The notes beneath the pieces were generated by a model. It had not been told where the DNA came from and did no database searches. It saw only the letters and a list, made by a program, of their open reading frames with translations. Below are positions 22,206-33,133 of a stretch of DNA of 64,000 nt, in pieces. The stretch lies in contig JAJEKV010000017.1 of NCBI GenBank assembly GCA_021234155.1, forward strand, positions 17,992,372 through 18,056,371, given 5' to 3'. Position numbers and translations under genes: made by a program. How positions within the stretch are numbered: the first letter of the stretch is position 1; every line of letters begins with the position of its first letter. This DNA comes from Isoetes taiwanensis (taxonomy: Eukaryota > Streptophyta > Lycopodiopsida > Isoetales > Isoetaceae).

Positions 22206-22272
22206 TATTACTGCTAAGGTTTTTCCCTCGAAAACCCTTCGGGGCGGGGGTTTTTTAATCCTGGCAGTAATA
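22206..22272 (+). other. Two-part hairpin with T-run, copy 2
   Basis: The outer stem pairs TATTACTGC with GCAGTAATA. The inner stem AAAACCC/GGGTTTT is closed by a TTCGGGGCGG loop and runs into TTTTTT. Compared with 7600-7664, both sides of the outer stem changed while pairing was kept. It is located in the 3' UTR of a LINE and may be a recognition structure for the reverse transcriptase; the function is inferred. Confidence 0.65.
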
Positions 22273-22335
22273 CGCTTGCTGCTCTCTTTTTGTTTGGGTC
22301 GCATAGGCCAATTGGTCTCCATGGACGATAAAATA

Positions 22336-22384
22336 TCTATTCTATTCTATTCTATTCTATTCTATTCTATTCTATTCTATTCTT
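22336..22384. repeat. (TTCTA)n microsatellite
   Basis: Nine to ten perfect pentamer units at the 3' end of a LINE. They probably arose as the element's own tail. Confidence 0.95.
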
Positions 22385-22588
22385 AATGTTATTGGTCACA
22401 ATGATACGCTGATACACAGAGAATTTTTTTTCCCCCGTTTTTTTTTTTTTGTGGGGGAGGGGGGCTAGAGATTTATGAGTCATTAGATGCCGTGCAACAT
22501 CATTAGCCTAAAACAATGAACAATCTAAAAATATTCAATTGGGAGTTACCTTTTATTTAAAAAGTACAAATTAGTTGTTCAAACAGTA
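22385..22588. other. No gene seen
   Basis: Short spacer with poly(T) and G-rich runs, between the LINE tail and the second copy of the segmental duplication. Confidence 0.4.
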
Positions 22589-23438
22589 AATATGTAGCAT
22601 TATAACAGGGGGTTTCTTTTGTATTTTTGTACGTTTTTCTCTAAGGTTTTTATATGATTTCATGAATGTATTTGATGAGGTATACTAATTAGTATATCTA
22701 GAGTGCGCATACGCTTAAACTAATTTTGATGCCTAATTCCAATGGTTTAGACCCATATGTCATATATTTCTTTATTATATTATTGTATTTTCTCGTAATA
22801 TTATATTGTGCTCGACATGCAAGCCTCGAGATAACCCATTTTAGGGTTATGTGTTGGGAACTTATTGGATTCCTTCAGCATGAGTGACACCGGAGGCAGA
22901 GTCGAGCCCTAACTCCGACGCTGTAATTCAGACGGGTAACGTAGAGAGTCGGGCAAGAGGGTAAGCCCTTCTTCAATAGTTTGTTCGCCGGATCAGAGGA
23001 CAGAAGGCTCATTTAAGCAATTTACCAATATCCCCCACTTTATTTTATTACGGAGGCTGTTTTCCGGATTCCTTACTTTCCTTGCCATGGCCTAGCCGAT
23101 GGGGGTCGCCTTTAGTCGTTCAAAAGAAAACTTTTGGGTCTGTTAATTTGAAGCAATTTATGGTGTATAGCGCAGCTTGAAGTTTGATCCCTTTGGCCCG
23201 GGTTTGGGGTTGCACATTTCTTGGCACATTTCAATCAATCTTTGTATGGTACTCTAAATTGGAGTCATCGTTGAAGGAATATATTCACGCTATTGCTTCG
23301 TTTGAATAATGCTACTTATGTTAGGAGCCTGGAAAAGTTGATTCACAGAAAATTAGGGATTTGCCATAACATTTTGACATGCGTCTATGCAGTTCATACT
23401 GGGCAAGGGCAGCTTTTATAGACTATTAGATTGAAGTG

Positions 23439-23895
23439 ATGGCATCGGATAGTGGTGACTCTCTGTGGAGTACCGTGGTTGGTTACGCTTTTAGTTAGGG
23501 CGTGAAGAGCTTATGGAACACAAAGCTAAGTGTCCCTTCCAGCCCGTCACTTGCCAAAATGATGGGTGTCTTTGAAGTATGCTCGCATTTCAGCTTGATG
23601 TTCATGACCGATCTTGTCATTATAAATTAATGCCCTGTGAGCAGAATTGCAAAGCCCTTGTGATGCGAGGGGAAATGGATAGGCATTGTGTGACAGCCTG
23701 CTCCATGAAGTTAGTTAGTTGTCCCTTTGTACAGGCGGTCGCATGGCAATGGTGCCCCGTGAGTGCCATAAAAGCGGCATTGTGTTGATGCGATGGGGAG
23801 GCACCTTTTTCTCTTGCTAGAAATAGTTGAAGCAAGAGATGATGGTTGAAGATCAAGGGGCGGCATCTTTCTCTTCTCGACAAGGTTAGCTTATT
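23439..23895 (+). pseudogene. TRAF-type zinc-finger exon, copy 2
   Basis: Starts MASDSGD like copy 1 but is frameshifted within the first 20 codons and again near 23495, 23570, 23745, 23790 and 23830. The finger core LDVHDRSCHYKLMPCEQNCK and CVTACSMKLVSCPFVQ remains. Where copy 1 has a TGA stop, this copy keeps CGA (Arg), so the ancestor had an open frame. The lesions are copy-specific. Their clustering makes me suspect some are consensus errors rather than true mutations. Confidence 0.72.
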
Positions 23896-24813
23896 TGCTT
23901 TGACGGTTTTATTGCGGTAAAAATGACCAAGTCATAAGTTATTCGTGAGTATGAGAAGGCTCGGGGAATTGTATCCGTGGTGAACCACGACTTCCAAGCG
24001 AGTAATAGTATTTTTGCGCCTTTTAAGAGAGTGAACACTACTGGAGTAGTAGATGCAAGAGAGATGAAGTTATTCCTAAACCATTTAAACGGGCTTTAAT
24101 TGCTTTCAGAGGCTATGCATATAATTCTGGGCTTACGCTTTATGCATCTCTAGTCTGGTGGGACATGACATAAAGGATTCAGCATTGAACCTCTTGTTTA
24201 GCTAGTGGGTTTCATGACCTTGAGGTAATTCGGCAGCCGAGCTTTGGGCTTCCATGGCTATGGCGGATTTTTGGTACCCAAATCGGCAAATCTCTAAGAT
24301 GTGGCTATGCCAGACTGACAGATGAGGTAAATGGTATGCAATCGTCAAAATGATCTAATACAAGAATGCTTTAAGGCAAAAGATTTATCTACAGGTATGC
24401 GTATCCATGAACAGAACAGATTGTCCAAAGGGGCATGGAGGGAAATATGTATTTGGGAAATCTCCTTTTGACTTTATATGGCAAATATAGTAATTTGTCC
24501 AAAGGGGCATGGAGGAAAATGTGTATTTGGGAAATCTCCTTTTGACTTTATATGGCAAATATGGTAGTTTGGATAAATGATGGTTGAACAGAGCCATAAC
24601 TTGAAACTGCTATTTTGGGAACATTTATAAGATAGCATTTGCACCATAAAGCTGCCAGATGAATTATATGATGTAATTGATGAGCCACCGTTTGAAGATA
24701 AAAATGATGTAAGCAATTTATTTCCATCAATGGCATTCATAATATAATAAGGTTCAGACTTCAAATCAGTAGTTTACCTATATTTGCTTTAGTTAGGGCC
24801 CGAAGGGCCCAAA

Positions 24814-25272
24814 TTTTTTTTTAATATAACAATCAACACACAACTACCATTAACATTATTAATACAAACCATTGCATTTAACACATTTAAATTAAAATCC
24901 CCCTTAAACCCCTTTGGGTGCATATTCACACGGGGGGTTACTCCGGGCAACGAGAGCTGTCGGATGGGCATATTTGCCCTTTATTCCAAGATCTGGACCG
25001 TACATAACGATCCTCGTTTGTGGGGTATGCATGTACAAGTTTTTGTATACTGTATAACAAAGTTTGTAAAATACTATAAGGTTTGAGAGAATGTACTTAA
25101 TGGTGTTAATTTTGTACATGTATTGTAAATATATTTTTGGAGCTCTCGCTGCCCTACGTAACCCCCCCGTGTGAATATGCACCCAAAGGGGTTTAAGGGG
25201 GATTTTAATTTAAATGTGTTAAATGCAATGGTTTGTGTTAATAATGTTAATAGTAGTTGTGTGTTGATTGTT
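24814..25272. mobile_element. Inverted-repeat (MITE-like) element, copy 2, centre flipped
   Basis: The left arm and its flank (gggcccgaagggccc) are as in copy 1. The unique centre (about 24945-25160) is the reverse complement of copy 1's centre: the peptide reading CRYTVYKN-like KLCYTVYKNLYMHTPQTRI is on the plus strand in copy 1 and on the minus strand here. The right arm is truncated after 'gttgattgtt'. Confidence 0.85.
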
Positions 25273-25600
25273 GTGTGTGAATATCTTACCATACACTATA
25301 ATCAAGTGGGCATACACTATAATCAAGTGGGATACGCTTGGCATATTAAATGTTATGTTTAATTGAGACTCTACTTGTAGTTCAGCCTCCTCTTTTTTGT
25401 TTTATATATCTGACTATATATATTTTCATAGGGTATTGGGGCCATCTAGGCCCTTTTTAATTGCCACGTGGTATATTGGACGGCTATAATGGGTTGGTTA
25501 ATTTCCTCGCCATCAGAGATGCGAATCGGACGGCGCTGCCGCTATCGAGCTATTTGCCTGGATCCCCGGGCTCTACCCCGCCGGAGTTGAGCCAAGGTGA
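25273..25600. other. No gene; short tandem repeat
   Basis: 'catacactataatcaagtgg' occurs twice in tandem at about 25290-25333. The remainder up to 25600 becomes more GC-rich toward the ABCG fragment. Confidence 0.5.
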
Positions 25601-25945
25601 AGGAGCATAGCATGGAAGGATCTCTCCGTCTCGGTTTCTCGAGGCCCTGGCCATTCAGAAAGAAAAATTTTAACTTCCAGCTTCGGATTTGCCCAGCCTG
25701 GGCTTTTCACAGCCATTATGAGGCCATCTGGTTCGGTCAAATCGACTCTTCTGGATTCTCTGGCAGGCCGCCTTGCCAAAGGAATGCGTTTTCAGGGTGA
25801 CATTTGGGTTAATGGCTCCAAACAGCCTCTCCATCTTCGTCTGGGCTCTGTGGCTTATGTTACCCAAGAAGAAGCTTTGCTTTCTGCCTTCCTTTGAGAA
25901 AAACGAAATCATCCGGCAGTCTATTCTCGAAATGGGCCTTATTCT
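25601..25945 (+). pseudogene. ABCG (half-size) transporter nucleotide-binding domain fragment
   Basis: One plus-strand frame (25601-25897, stop TGA 25895) reads AWKDLSVSVSRG, then SSFGFAQPGLFTAIMRPSGS, VKSTLLDSLAGRLAKGMRFQ, GDIWVNG and SVAYVTQEE. This is the N-terminal nucleotide-binding domain of a plant ABCG/WBC transporter. The Walker A, normally GPSGSGKST, is RPSGSVKST here, with an essential Gly changed to Val. The Q-loop glutamine is kept. After the stop, EKNEIIRQSILEMGL matches the later 'IMEMGL' segment, so about 25-30 residues between them are deleted. The signature motif, Walker B and membrane part are missing. It is a dead fragment of a lipid/hormone exporter type; the substrate cannot be inferred. 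Confidence 0.85.
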
Positions 25946-27637
25946 AAGGTCATCCTTTGATTTTCAGTTCTTATTGCTCCAGTTTAGACCGTGCGTACCT
26001 AATCAGCCGATTTAGCAAACAGAGAGAACGAAGCAGAGAAGGGAATAGGCATATGGGATCGGAGCAAGTGCAGGTAATTCTTTTGCCCTGTTTGATTCTC
26101 AAGGCTAATTTTTCTTCTTAAATTGTGCTTGATGCAGAGGAGGCCTGGAGGGCCGATCCTGAATCAGCATTTCCATGTTCCCTTTGTTAAGGCAAATGAT
26201 AAAGGGTCTCGACTGCATCCGCTAACGCTAACGCCGCATCTGCTGTGCCCATGGTCTTAGCGGTCCCCTGTAGTGCAATGCCCATCCAAAAGAATTTATC
26301 ATTTCAATGGATATGCATGCTAAACCGTTTGCTCTTAAATTAACTCTACGAGAATCCAAAACAGCAGAACTTTTCAGATTTGTTGGAAAATAGTTGCTAG
26401 GAAGGCCACAGTTCCATTCACGAGCTTCTACATATCGGCCTTTTCATGCTCCAAACAGGCTCTACATTGATTTATGATGGGCTTGCCTGTTGTGCTCTGG
26501 CCAAATCCTTGAAATGGCGGCATACAGATCTGTACATGGCCGATTTCGCCGGAATCAACTCAAAACTGTTTGCATGTGTCTAATGCAGCCTGAAATCTGC
26601 TCCAAAGGTACAATTCTTACCTGATGCTTTAATATAGACTTGGAAATCTAGCAGCGCATGGCCTCGGTTATTGACATTCTCATGGAGAGATGTTGCTGAG
26701 CTTTGCATATTCTGGAGCTTGCTTGCACCCTATTTAAAGTGATGAAATGGTTTGCTGCAGGGGAATAGTCTGGGAATGTTTGCATCCACTGTGCTTCCTT
26801 ATGCAGGACCATCGTCCATGTGATGTTTGGTGGTGCAAAAAATTCAAGGAGAGTTGCTGTTAGGACGTGCATATTTTGAAGCTTATCTGCATGCAGCTTA
26901 AGGTGATCATTTGGAATTTATAGACTGTCATTTTGCTATAAAAAGCATTCAGATTTCTAGTTAGGGAAATTGACTTATTTGCTAGATTAGTGGTTATTGT
27001 GACTGGTTATTGCCTGGCTTATTACGTTCTGCGGGGCTATACATGTTATCCAAATCTCTTTCCAACCTGATTTCTTTCAAATTTTCGTTATTGCATTACT
27101 GTATGGGCGAAGAAACCATATCCTATGGAGTTTAATTGTTGCCGGTGCCGAAGCAGTGACTAACATTAGTCTTATGTATTACTTACAGCAATTGGGTGGA
27201 TAATAACATGATATACAGTGAAGGTATGATTGGGAAACCTATCATAATCTGCACAACACTTTGCTATCTGTTGGCAGACGACCTTTTATTTGTTGAAGAA
27301 TGCCTATGGATGTAAGCAATAAATTTTGTTCATATTATGCCCACTTCTCATCTTGCCCCTTTAAGGGGTAATATTTCCTACGCAACATCCTATTACCTTG
27401 AGACTTTATTCTCAAGAGCCCACTGCAGCTATGGCCATGCAGTTCCAGCATAGTCAGACCTGGAGGCACCCATTGCAAACTCTAATAGCATGGAGATTTC
27501 TCTTGAATGGACAGGCTAAATCTCCCAGAGGTTTTAATGGTATTAAAAGCATTTGCAGACTATGTTCATAGTGTTATTGGCACACAAAGGCAGTTCACTA
27601 TTATCTATGACTAAAAATTAGGACACGCTCGGATGTA
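25946..27637. other. No gene seen
   Basis: No supported coding region. Phrases such as 'gagagatgttgctgagctttgcat' near 26680 and 'ggagagttgctgttaggacg' near 26850 suggest an old diverged duplication of about 170 bp. Confidence 0.4.
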
Positions 27638-27880
27638 AAAAGCAGGACTGTGAACTAGACAACGAACATGATGCAAGAAAGATGAAAACCCATACTATCA
27701 TGCCTTTAGGTTGACATCCTGGAACTTGGCCAATGCTTTGCCATTTTAATTTGCAGTATAAAAACCAGGACTGTGAAGAAGATAAAGAACATGATTCAAA
27801 GAAGGTGAAATCCATGCTATCATGCCTTTTAGCTCACGTCATGTTGAGCCAACACTTTGCTATCTTATTCTGCAGAATGT
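27638..27880. repeat. Tandem repeat of about 122 bp, two copies
   Basis: Units at about 27638-27758 and 27759-27880 share 'aggactgtga', 'gaacatgat', 'ctatcatgcctttag' and 'actttgc/gctttgc' at matching spacings. No coding role seen. Confidence 0.75.
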
Positions 27881-28970
27881 TACATCATGCCCCAAAGGTT
27901 TAGGTTGTTTTCCCATTAACTGCAAATTCCTCTTCAATCCATGCTCACTTATAATTCTTCATTATACAACTGGCTTCAACAGCAGAGATTTCTAACAAGG
28001 AGGGTCTGCATATTCTTGCTGCTGAGTCACCACTGGATATGGGTCCATAGCAGAAGCCATTTACAACATTATATGGCATTCCTACAAACAGAGGCCTTCT
28101 AGCCACTTCTAAATGTTTTATTGACAATTTTGTCTTGCTAAATCAGAAGCATAAAACTTGATATCTGAACGTTCTGTACATTTAGAGAGATTTGAGTTGA
28201 AAAAGACTAAAATATTTCAGCTGATTATACTTTTTGTTTATTAGTTGCAGGTGTAGGGGCTCTCTGGAGTTGCCACAGAGTTGCTTCTGGGGATACAACA
28301 TACACCATCGTCAACTCCAGTGATGTCATCTATGGGAGTTGTTGATCTATGACGAGAAAGGTTTTGCGATGAAACATCTAGATGCCATGATATGGATAGA
28401 ATTTATTGGTGAAAAATGCACTTGGCCTATGGTAAGTATGTCCTTTGATGGATAAATAAACTTCTAAAAGTTAGTTTCTGTATTCATTCTCATTATACTC
28501 GCACGTTGTGTGACATGTGATACCTTCTTATTAGAGAAGCATGAAAAAACTAACTTTCATGAAAATGTTAAATTAACTTTGTGGCCCTCGTATTAGACAA
28601 GCATGAAAATATTAAACATTGTGGTTCGTGGCATTTACACCATTAACTGAGGACCTAACAACATACATTACTAATTGTTTTGTTGCCCTCATATTCCTTA
28701 CGAACCTTCTACTCAACAACTAGATGAAAGGAATTTTTAGAACCATGAACAACTACCTTGGGTTGCATGAGAACTATAAACATAATTCAATTCAATTCCT
28801 AAAGAATGGATGCAAATTTGATCAATGATGGAATCCTTAAAACAATGAATCTAAGGAAATAGCATGAATAAGCACCTCACCCTAAAATAGAAATTGCTAA
28901 AAATAGTAAATATTAAAAAGAAAAAGTCCATAACAATAGTAATTTTTGGTGGAATCCAATAGAATGTAAA
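27881..28970. other. No gene seen
   Basis: AT-rich sequence. Only short unrecognised open frames on either strand. Confidence 0.4.
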
Positions 28971-29345
28971 GGAATCTTCATAAAATACGAAGGAACCTCA
29001 TAAACCCTAGGAGAATCTTAGGGAATCTCATAAAATCCAATGCAATGTAAGATAATCTTAGAGAATTTAAGGGTACCTTCATGGAATCTAAGGGAATCTA
29101 AGGGAATTTTTATACAATCTAAGGGAATCTCACAAAATCTAAGAGAATCTAAAAGAATCTAAAGGAATCTCGTAAAATTTAAGAGAATTTAAGTTATAGA
29201 ATGAGCTTTGACTAGTCAACAAGCATGGACAAGCACCTCAACCTAAAATAGAAGTTATCTCTTACAAAGTCCTTAAAAATAATCATTTTTGGCTGGAATC
29301 TAAAGGAATCTCATAAAATCTATGAAAATCTAAGGGAGAATCTTC
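28971..29345. repeat. Degenerate GGAATCTAA/GGAATCTCAT minisatellite
   Basis: Many short units of 9-20 bp around 'ctaagggaatct' and 'ggaatctcataaaatc' fill about 28971-29200 and again 29290-29345. Units are diverged, and phase varies. Confidence 0.85.
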
Positions 29346-30099
29346 ATAAACTCGTAGAAAACTGGAACATGCACAAACTAGAACACGCACCGTAGGATCG
29401 ATTAAAAAACTTGTATATATATGTAAATACTTGTATATTCCTACAAGTTGTCAAAAGGCAGAAGCAAACTACAATAAGGCAAACCCAACAAGGCAAACCC
29501 AACCTATTCTGAAGGACCTGTGAGTTAATCTAAATTAGGAATTTTATGCTAAGTTAGTATAGAACATATAGGGGACTTGAATTACATGCAAAGGTGAACC
29601 CAATCATTTGGGGAAAAGCTGTGTGTAAATCTAAGTTTGGCATTATGTGTCATAGGTTAAAAATATATTTCAGAGGAATGCTAATAGGGTGATATAATAT
29701 GTTAAACCATTGGAATTGAAGAACCTTTATAATTTAATAACAATTTTAAGGCTAAATCCCTTTGGAAAATTCACTGACCTCGGGTAGTAGCGCCTGCTTG
29801 CAGCCCTTCTTTATGAGCTCTTGCTAAGAGAGTAATTGAAGCTTGAACCCATTGGAAAAAATTAAATGTGGGAGGCATTATGTTGGCACTATAAAGGATT
29901 TTGGCATAATCAAAGTCCAGCTTAGAAAAATCGTTTTTATTAACTTGAAATATAATATGGCATAGCCATGTTTAGGCTTTATGGCTGCCATGGCTCTGAG
30001 AAAGAAGGCCTCTGTGGCAAAGCTTTTGGACCGAAAATGTCATTTGGGTGCATGTGCTCTGGAGAACCACTGCTATAGACGGTGCAACATATGCTTAGC
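29346..30099. other. No gene seen
   Basis: AT-rich flank of the 7.4-kb DNA transposon. No supported frame. Confidence 0.4.
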
Positions 30100-30103
30100 G
30101 TAG
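30100..30103. repeat. 4-bp target duplication GTAG (left)
   Basis: GTAG precedes the element end GGGTGC; the same four bases follow the other end at 37468-37471. Confidence 0.7.
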
Positions 30104-30136
30104 GGGTGCTTTTTTGCTTAACCTACCCAACTTTTT
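30104..30136 (+). repeat. Left terminal inverted repeat
   Basis: About 26 of 33 positions match the right end, allowing two single-base gaps. The CAACTTTTT block is identical at both ends. Confidence 0.75.
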
Positions 30137-30164
30137 GAAGTTATAGCACCTTACCAGCACCTAA

Positions 30165-30275
30165 ATTAACGAGCACGGACGGGCTGGGACGGGCTCATGA
30201 AGGGCTCGTGACGGGCTCATGATGGGCTCTGACGGGCTCGGACGGGCTCATGATGGGTTCTGACGGCTTCAATTC
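30165..30275. repeat. Subterminal GACGGGCTC repeats
   Basis: About seven diverged units of 'gacgggctcatgatgggctc' just inside the left end, followed by two copies of 'aattccgacggtcatcatca' (about 30270-30340). The right subterminal region has related GACGGGT/CGGGTGCTGG words near 37395-37415. Such arrays often bind the transposase; this is inferred. Confidence 0.75.
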
Positions 30276-30431
30276 CGACGGTCATCATCATAGAATTTTC
30301 GCGCGCAGCATCATAGAATTCCGACGGTCATCATCATTCGAGCTCTTGAACAAACTTATCTCCCAAGCTTTTTGTATTTGTACTCTGTTTTTCTTCCTTT
30401 GCAATTCCGGCAGCTCTTTTGCAACTATACC

Positions 30432-32155
30432 ATGAGTTCACCCCAGGCGCCAGAGGTATCGCATTTTTTGCTATCTTTTTTTAGAAAATGTTTGTGCTTC
30501 ACAAGTTTATAGCATAAAGTACTCAAATGTAAGTGGTTTTTCTTGTTTTATTATATTTCATTGAAGCCCGCCAAGAACACAAAAGATGAATTTCCGAAGT
30601 TTCGGAAAGTGGAGTCGTCTGGAAGAAAGCCAAGCCAAATCAAGGCAAAAGAAGTATCAAATGCTGAATTTTTATCAGTTTTTGAAGTTCCTTTGAGGTC
30701 CGGGAAGATCAACATCAAGGAAATCAAGCACGAATTGAGCGTAAGTTCAATGAACTCCTTGAAAAAGTATACGAGAATGGCCCTACCAACAATGAAGTGA
30801 GGACTCGTTTTGCAAGAGCATTTGTATGGCGAGAACACCCCTAAGGCTTTGGTGACCCCCGAAAATTACAAGGTAAATTGGGCATCTTTAGCGGCCAGAC
30901 TCCCACGCATTTTTCAGTAGTTCATAAGAGTAAAGATCATGAAGTAAATTGTTTTGAAGCTAACCTCAATGTGATTATCAATCACATTAGAAGCTTGTCT
31001 AAATGCAAAAGAAAGTGAAGAAGAAATTAAAGGAAAAAAGGCGACTTTGTTGAAGAAGGTAGGTCAAAGTGCAAAGTCTTTGAAGCTACTTGCACTTTAT
31101 TGTACAAGCAAATTTCAAGAGAAGAGAGAATCTATCAAACTTTCACGGTGCAGATTTGCCTAACAACCAAGCTTTGGTTGCATACTTGAAGAAAGATGAA
31201 GCAAGTTTAATGGCTTTACTACGAAACTATTGGGAGTGCTAATGTTTTTGATGCGAGAAAAGTTGAAGGAAGAAATCAAATCCTTGGAAGTGAATATTGA
31301 AGCATATGGCCATAGGATGGAGTTTTGGAATGCAAAGTCCAAACACATATCTGCTATCTGATTTCAGCCAAAGGTAAGAAGGAACTCAAAGTTCACATGG
31401 GTGTTTATGATCTGCCTCGAGATCAATTTCTTTGAAAAGATGTGAAGGTTGTGGTTTGAGTTTTAGCTCGATTCTGATTTTTCTTATCAAGTTATCATGT
31501 GATCATAAATTTCATGTTTCTTTGCTTTGGTTGTGTCTTGGATACTAGGCATTGTACGATTGGCGGGTTGTGGGGTAGAAGTGCGACAAGCTTGAGCAAG
31601 AACTTGGTTACTTTAAAGCGGATGAAGATGAAGTAACCGAGGAGTATGAAGAGTCTTCGATGAAGATGTGAAGGTGACAAAGGTCACAAAAGGTGAAAGG
31701 AAAAGGTAAAGACATGGGTGAGGATTCTAACTTCTGTTAACCGAAAGTATGACAAACCTATTTCCAAAGATTTTGTTGCTAAGAGGAAAGGCAAGAAGAA
31801 GATTCTTAGGAGCCGCAACAAAGAAAGCAAGATCGGGAAGTCGGTCAAGTCCTAAGGCGTAACTAGTCTGAACGTGAGATCCCAACAACTCTGTTACACC
31901 GGGTTCTCCACTTGCTTCTCCCTGTTACACATGCTTCTCTGTTACACACGCTTCTCCGATTCTGACTCCAACACATGAAGAGCCTACTCCTTCAAAGTCA
32001 CCATTCACGAGATATCCAATCGATGAGGAAGACCTCACTCTTGCGAGAGAAGTTTATAAGGAAGTGGATAAGCGGATTGCTAGCTTTGCGAGGTTCAAGT
32101 TGAAGTTTGGTTTTGAAACAATCTCAATGTTAAGCGCTTTCTGTCGGGTAAATTT
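30432..32155 (+). pseudogene. Transposon-borne gene of unknown function (accessory protein)
   Basis: Exon 1 is MSSPQAPE (30432-30455) with donor gtatcg. The acceptor ttgaag at 30566 opens exon 2, PAKNTKDEFPKFRKVESSGR and NAEFLSVFEVPLRSGKI. After a one-base slip near 30740 the frame continues KFNELLEKVYENGPTNNEVR, then RFARAFVWRE, to a donor at about 30870. Later decayed exons include KLKEEIKSLEVNIEAYGHR (about 31250-31330), a Lys-rich block near 31740-31850 and EEDLTLAREVYKEVDKRIAS (about 32020-32090), closing with a donor-like 'gtaaat' at 32151. It is charged, probably helical, and matches no domain I recognise. It is convergent with the transposase gene. Its position and symmetry suggest a second transposon protein, for example a DNA-binding partner, but that is a guess. 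Confidence 0.55.
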
Positions 32156-32159
32156 TGAG

Positions 32160-33133
32160 TATGATGCAATTTTGTGAATATATGCAGGTCTCTCTAAGTT
32201 ATTGAATATGTAAACTGCATGTTGAATATGTGACAGGTCTGCAATTTTTTGAATGTGACCATGTCCGTAACCACTTGAATATATGAACTTTGTGCTTCTT
32301 TAAAATTTTTGTATATTTTTTTTCTTCATTGGTTCAGTTCTCTTGTTTATGCAAAGTGTTTTGTACCGTAACCAATTCTTACAATTCAAAGCGATATTCG
32401 CAATACCACGGAAGAATTAAAACAATTCAAATGATATTCACACAATTCAATTGATATTCTGCAATACCACAGAAGTATTCTGCAATACAATTCAAACATG
32501 CATACAGCTCAAATTCTATTTGCCCTTTCCCATAGTTTATGGCTTGCACACAATCTTAAAGATCATCAGAGACCATTCCAAGTGATTATACCACTAAAGA
32601 AAATTTGAACACTCATTTGCAAATCTTAGCTCCTTTGCCGGGTCATTGACCAATTTTTGACCTGGTCAATGGCGATCTTTTGAAATAGCTAAGTGCATCG
32701 ACTTGAGAGAAAGTTTTATATCTACTTAAGTACATCTCTCAAGCATATAAACCAGCTGGATTCAACACGAAATACATTAAGACCTGCTAGCATTTGGCAT
32801 TTGAAGTACGGTCTTTTTTTTACGGAATTGGGAAACCCGGTGCAAAGCGTGGTAATGAGCTTCATTCTTGCAAGATCAAGGTATAGATTGGTTGCCATGT
32901 GCAACCTGGAGGTCCTGCACCAACTCAATTGAGGGATTACCGGGATCGCAACCAAATCTTACATTTCAAAATAAACACGCAACTAGTTCTTACTATTCAA
33001 ACTAGATTACGCAATAGCAAAAAAAGAATGAAACTTTTCTTTATTACTTGAATATGAATGTTACAATTGAATACAGTTTGGTTAGCACTAGCAATGCTTG
33101 TATGCTAGTAAAGAATTCATTTGGTTCCATTTC
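32160..33133. other. Intergenic region between the convergent transposon genes
   Basis: AT-rich, with short direct repeats ('caattcaaatgatattc'/'caattcaattgatattc' near 32420-32460; 'gcaataccacgg/agaa'). No convincing exon, though the 3' ends of both genes lie here. Confidence 0.5.

Larger units (their letters stand above)
21925..22384 (+). mobile_element. LINE 3' end with (TTCTA)n tail
   Basis: The plus strand encodes GAIEDECHALQICPAFAHIR and ERYVRLLVLGQPLHELLNT, a C-terminal zinc-finger-like segment (xEDExHxLxxCPxxxxxR) common in LINE ORF2 ends. A stop follows near 22125, then a 3' UTR with a strong hairpin (22206-22272). The element ends in about nine TTCTA/TCTAT units (22336-22384) instead of poly(A). 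5' truncated. Target duplications are not clear. Confidence 0.7.
22589..25272 (+). repeat. Segmental duplication, copy 2
   Basis: Direct copy of 13541-16219. Divergence is uneven. About 22589-23080 and 24060-24810 are nearly identical to copy 1. About 23080-24060 carries dozens of small indels and substitutions, often at CTG/CAG-containing words or creating GCGG. It ends inside the outer arm of the inverted-repeat element at 25272. Confidence 0.95.
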
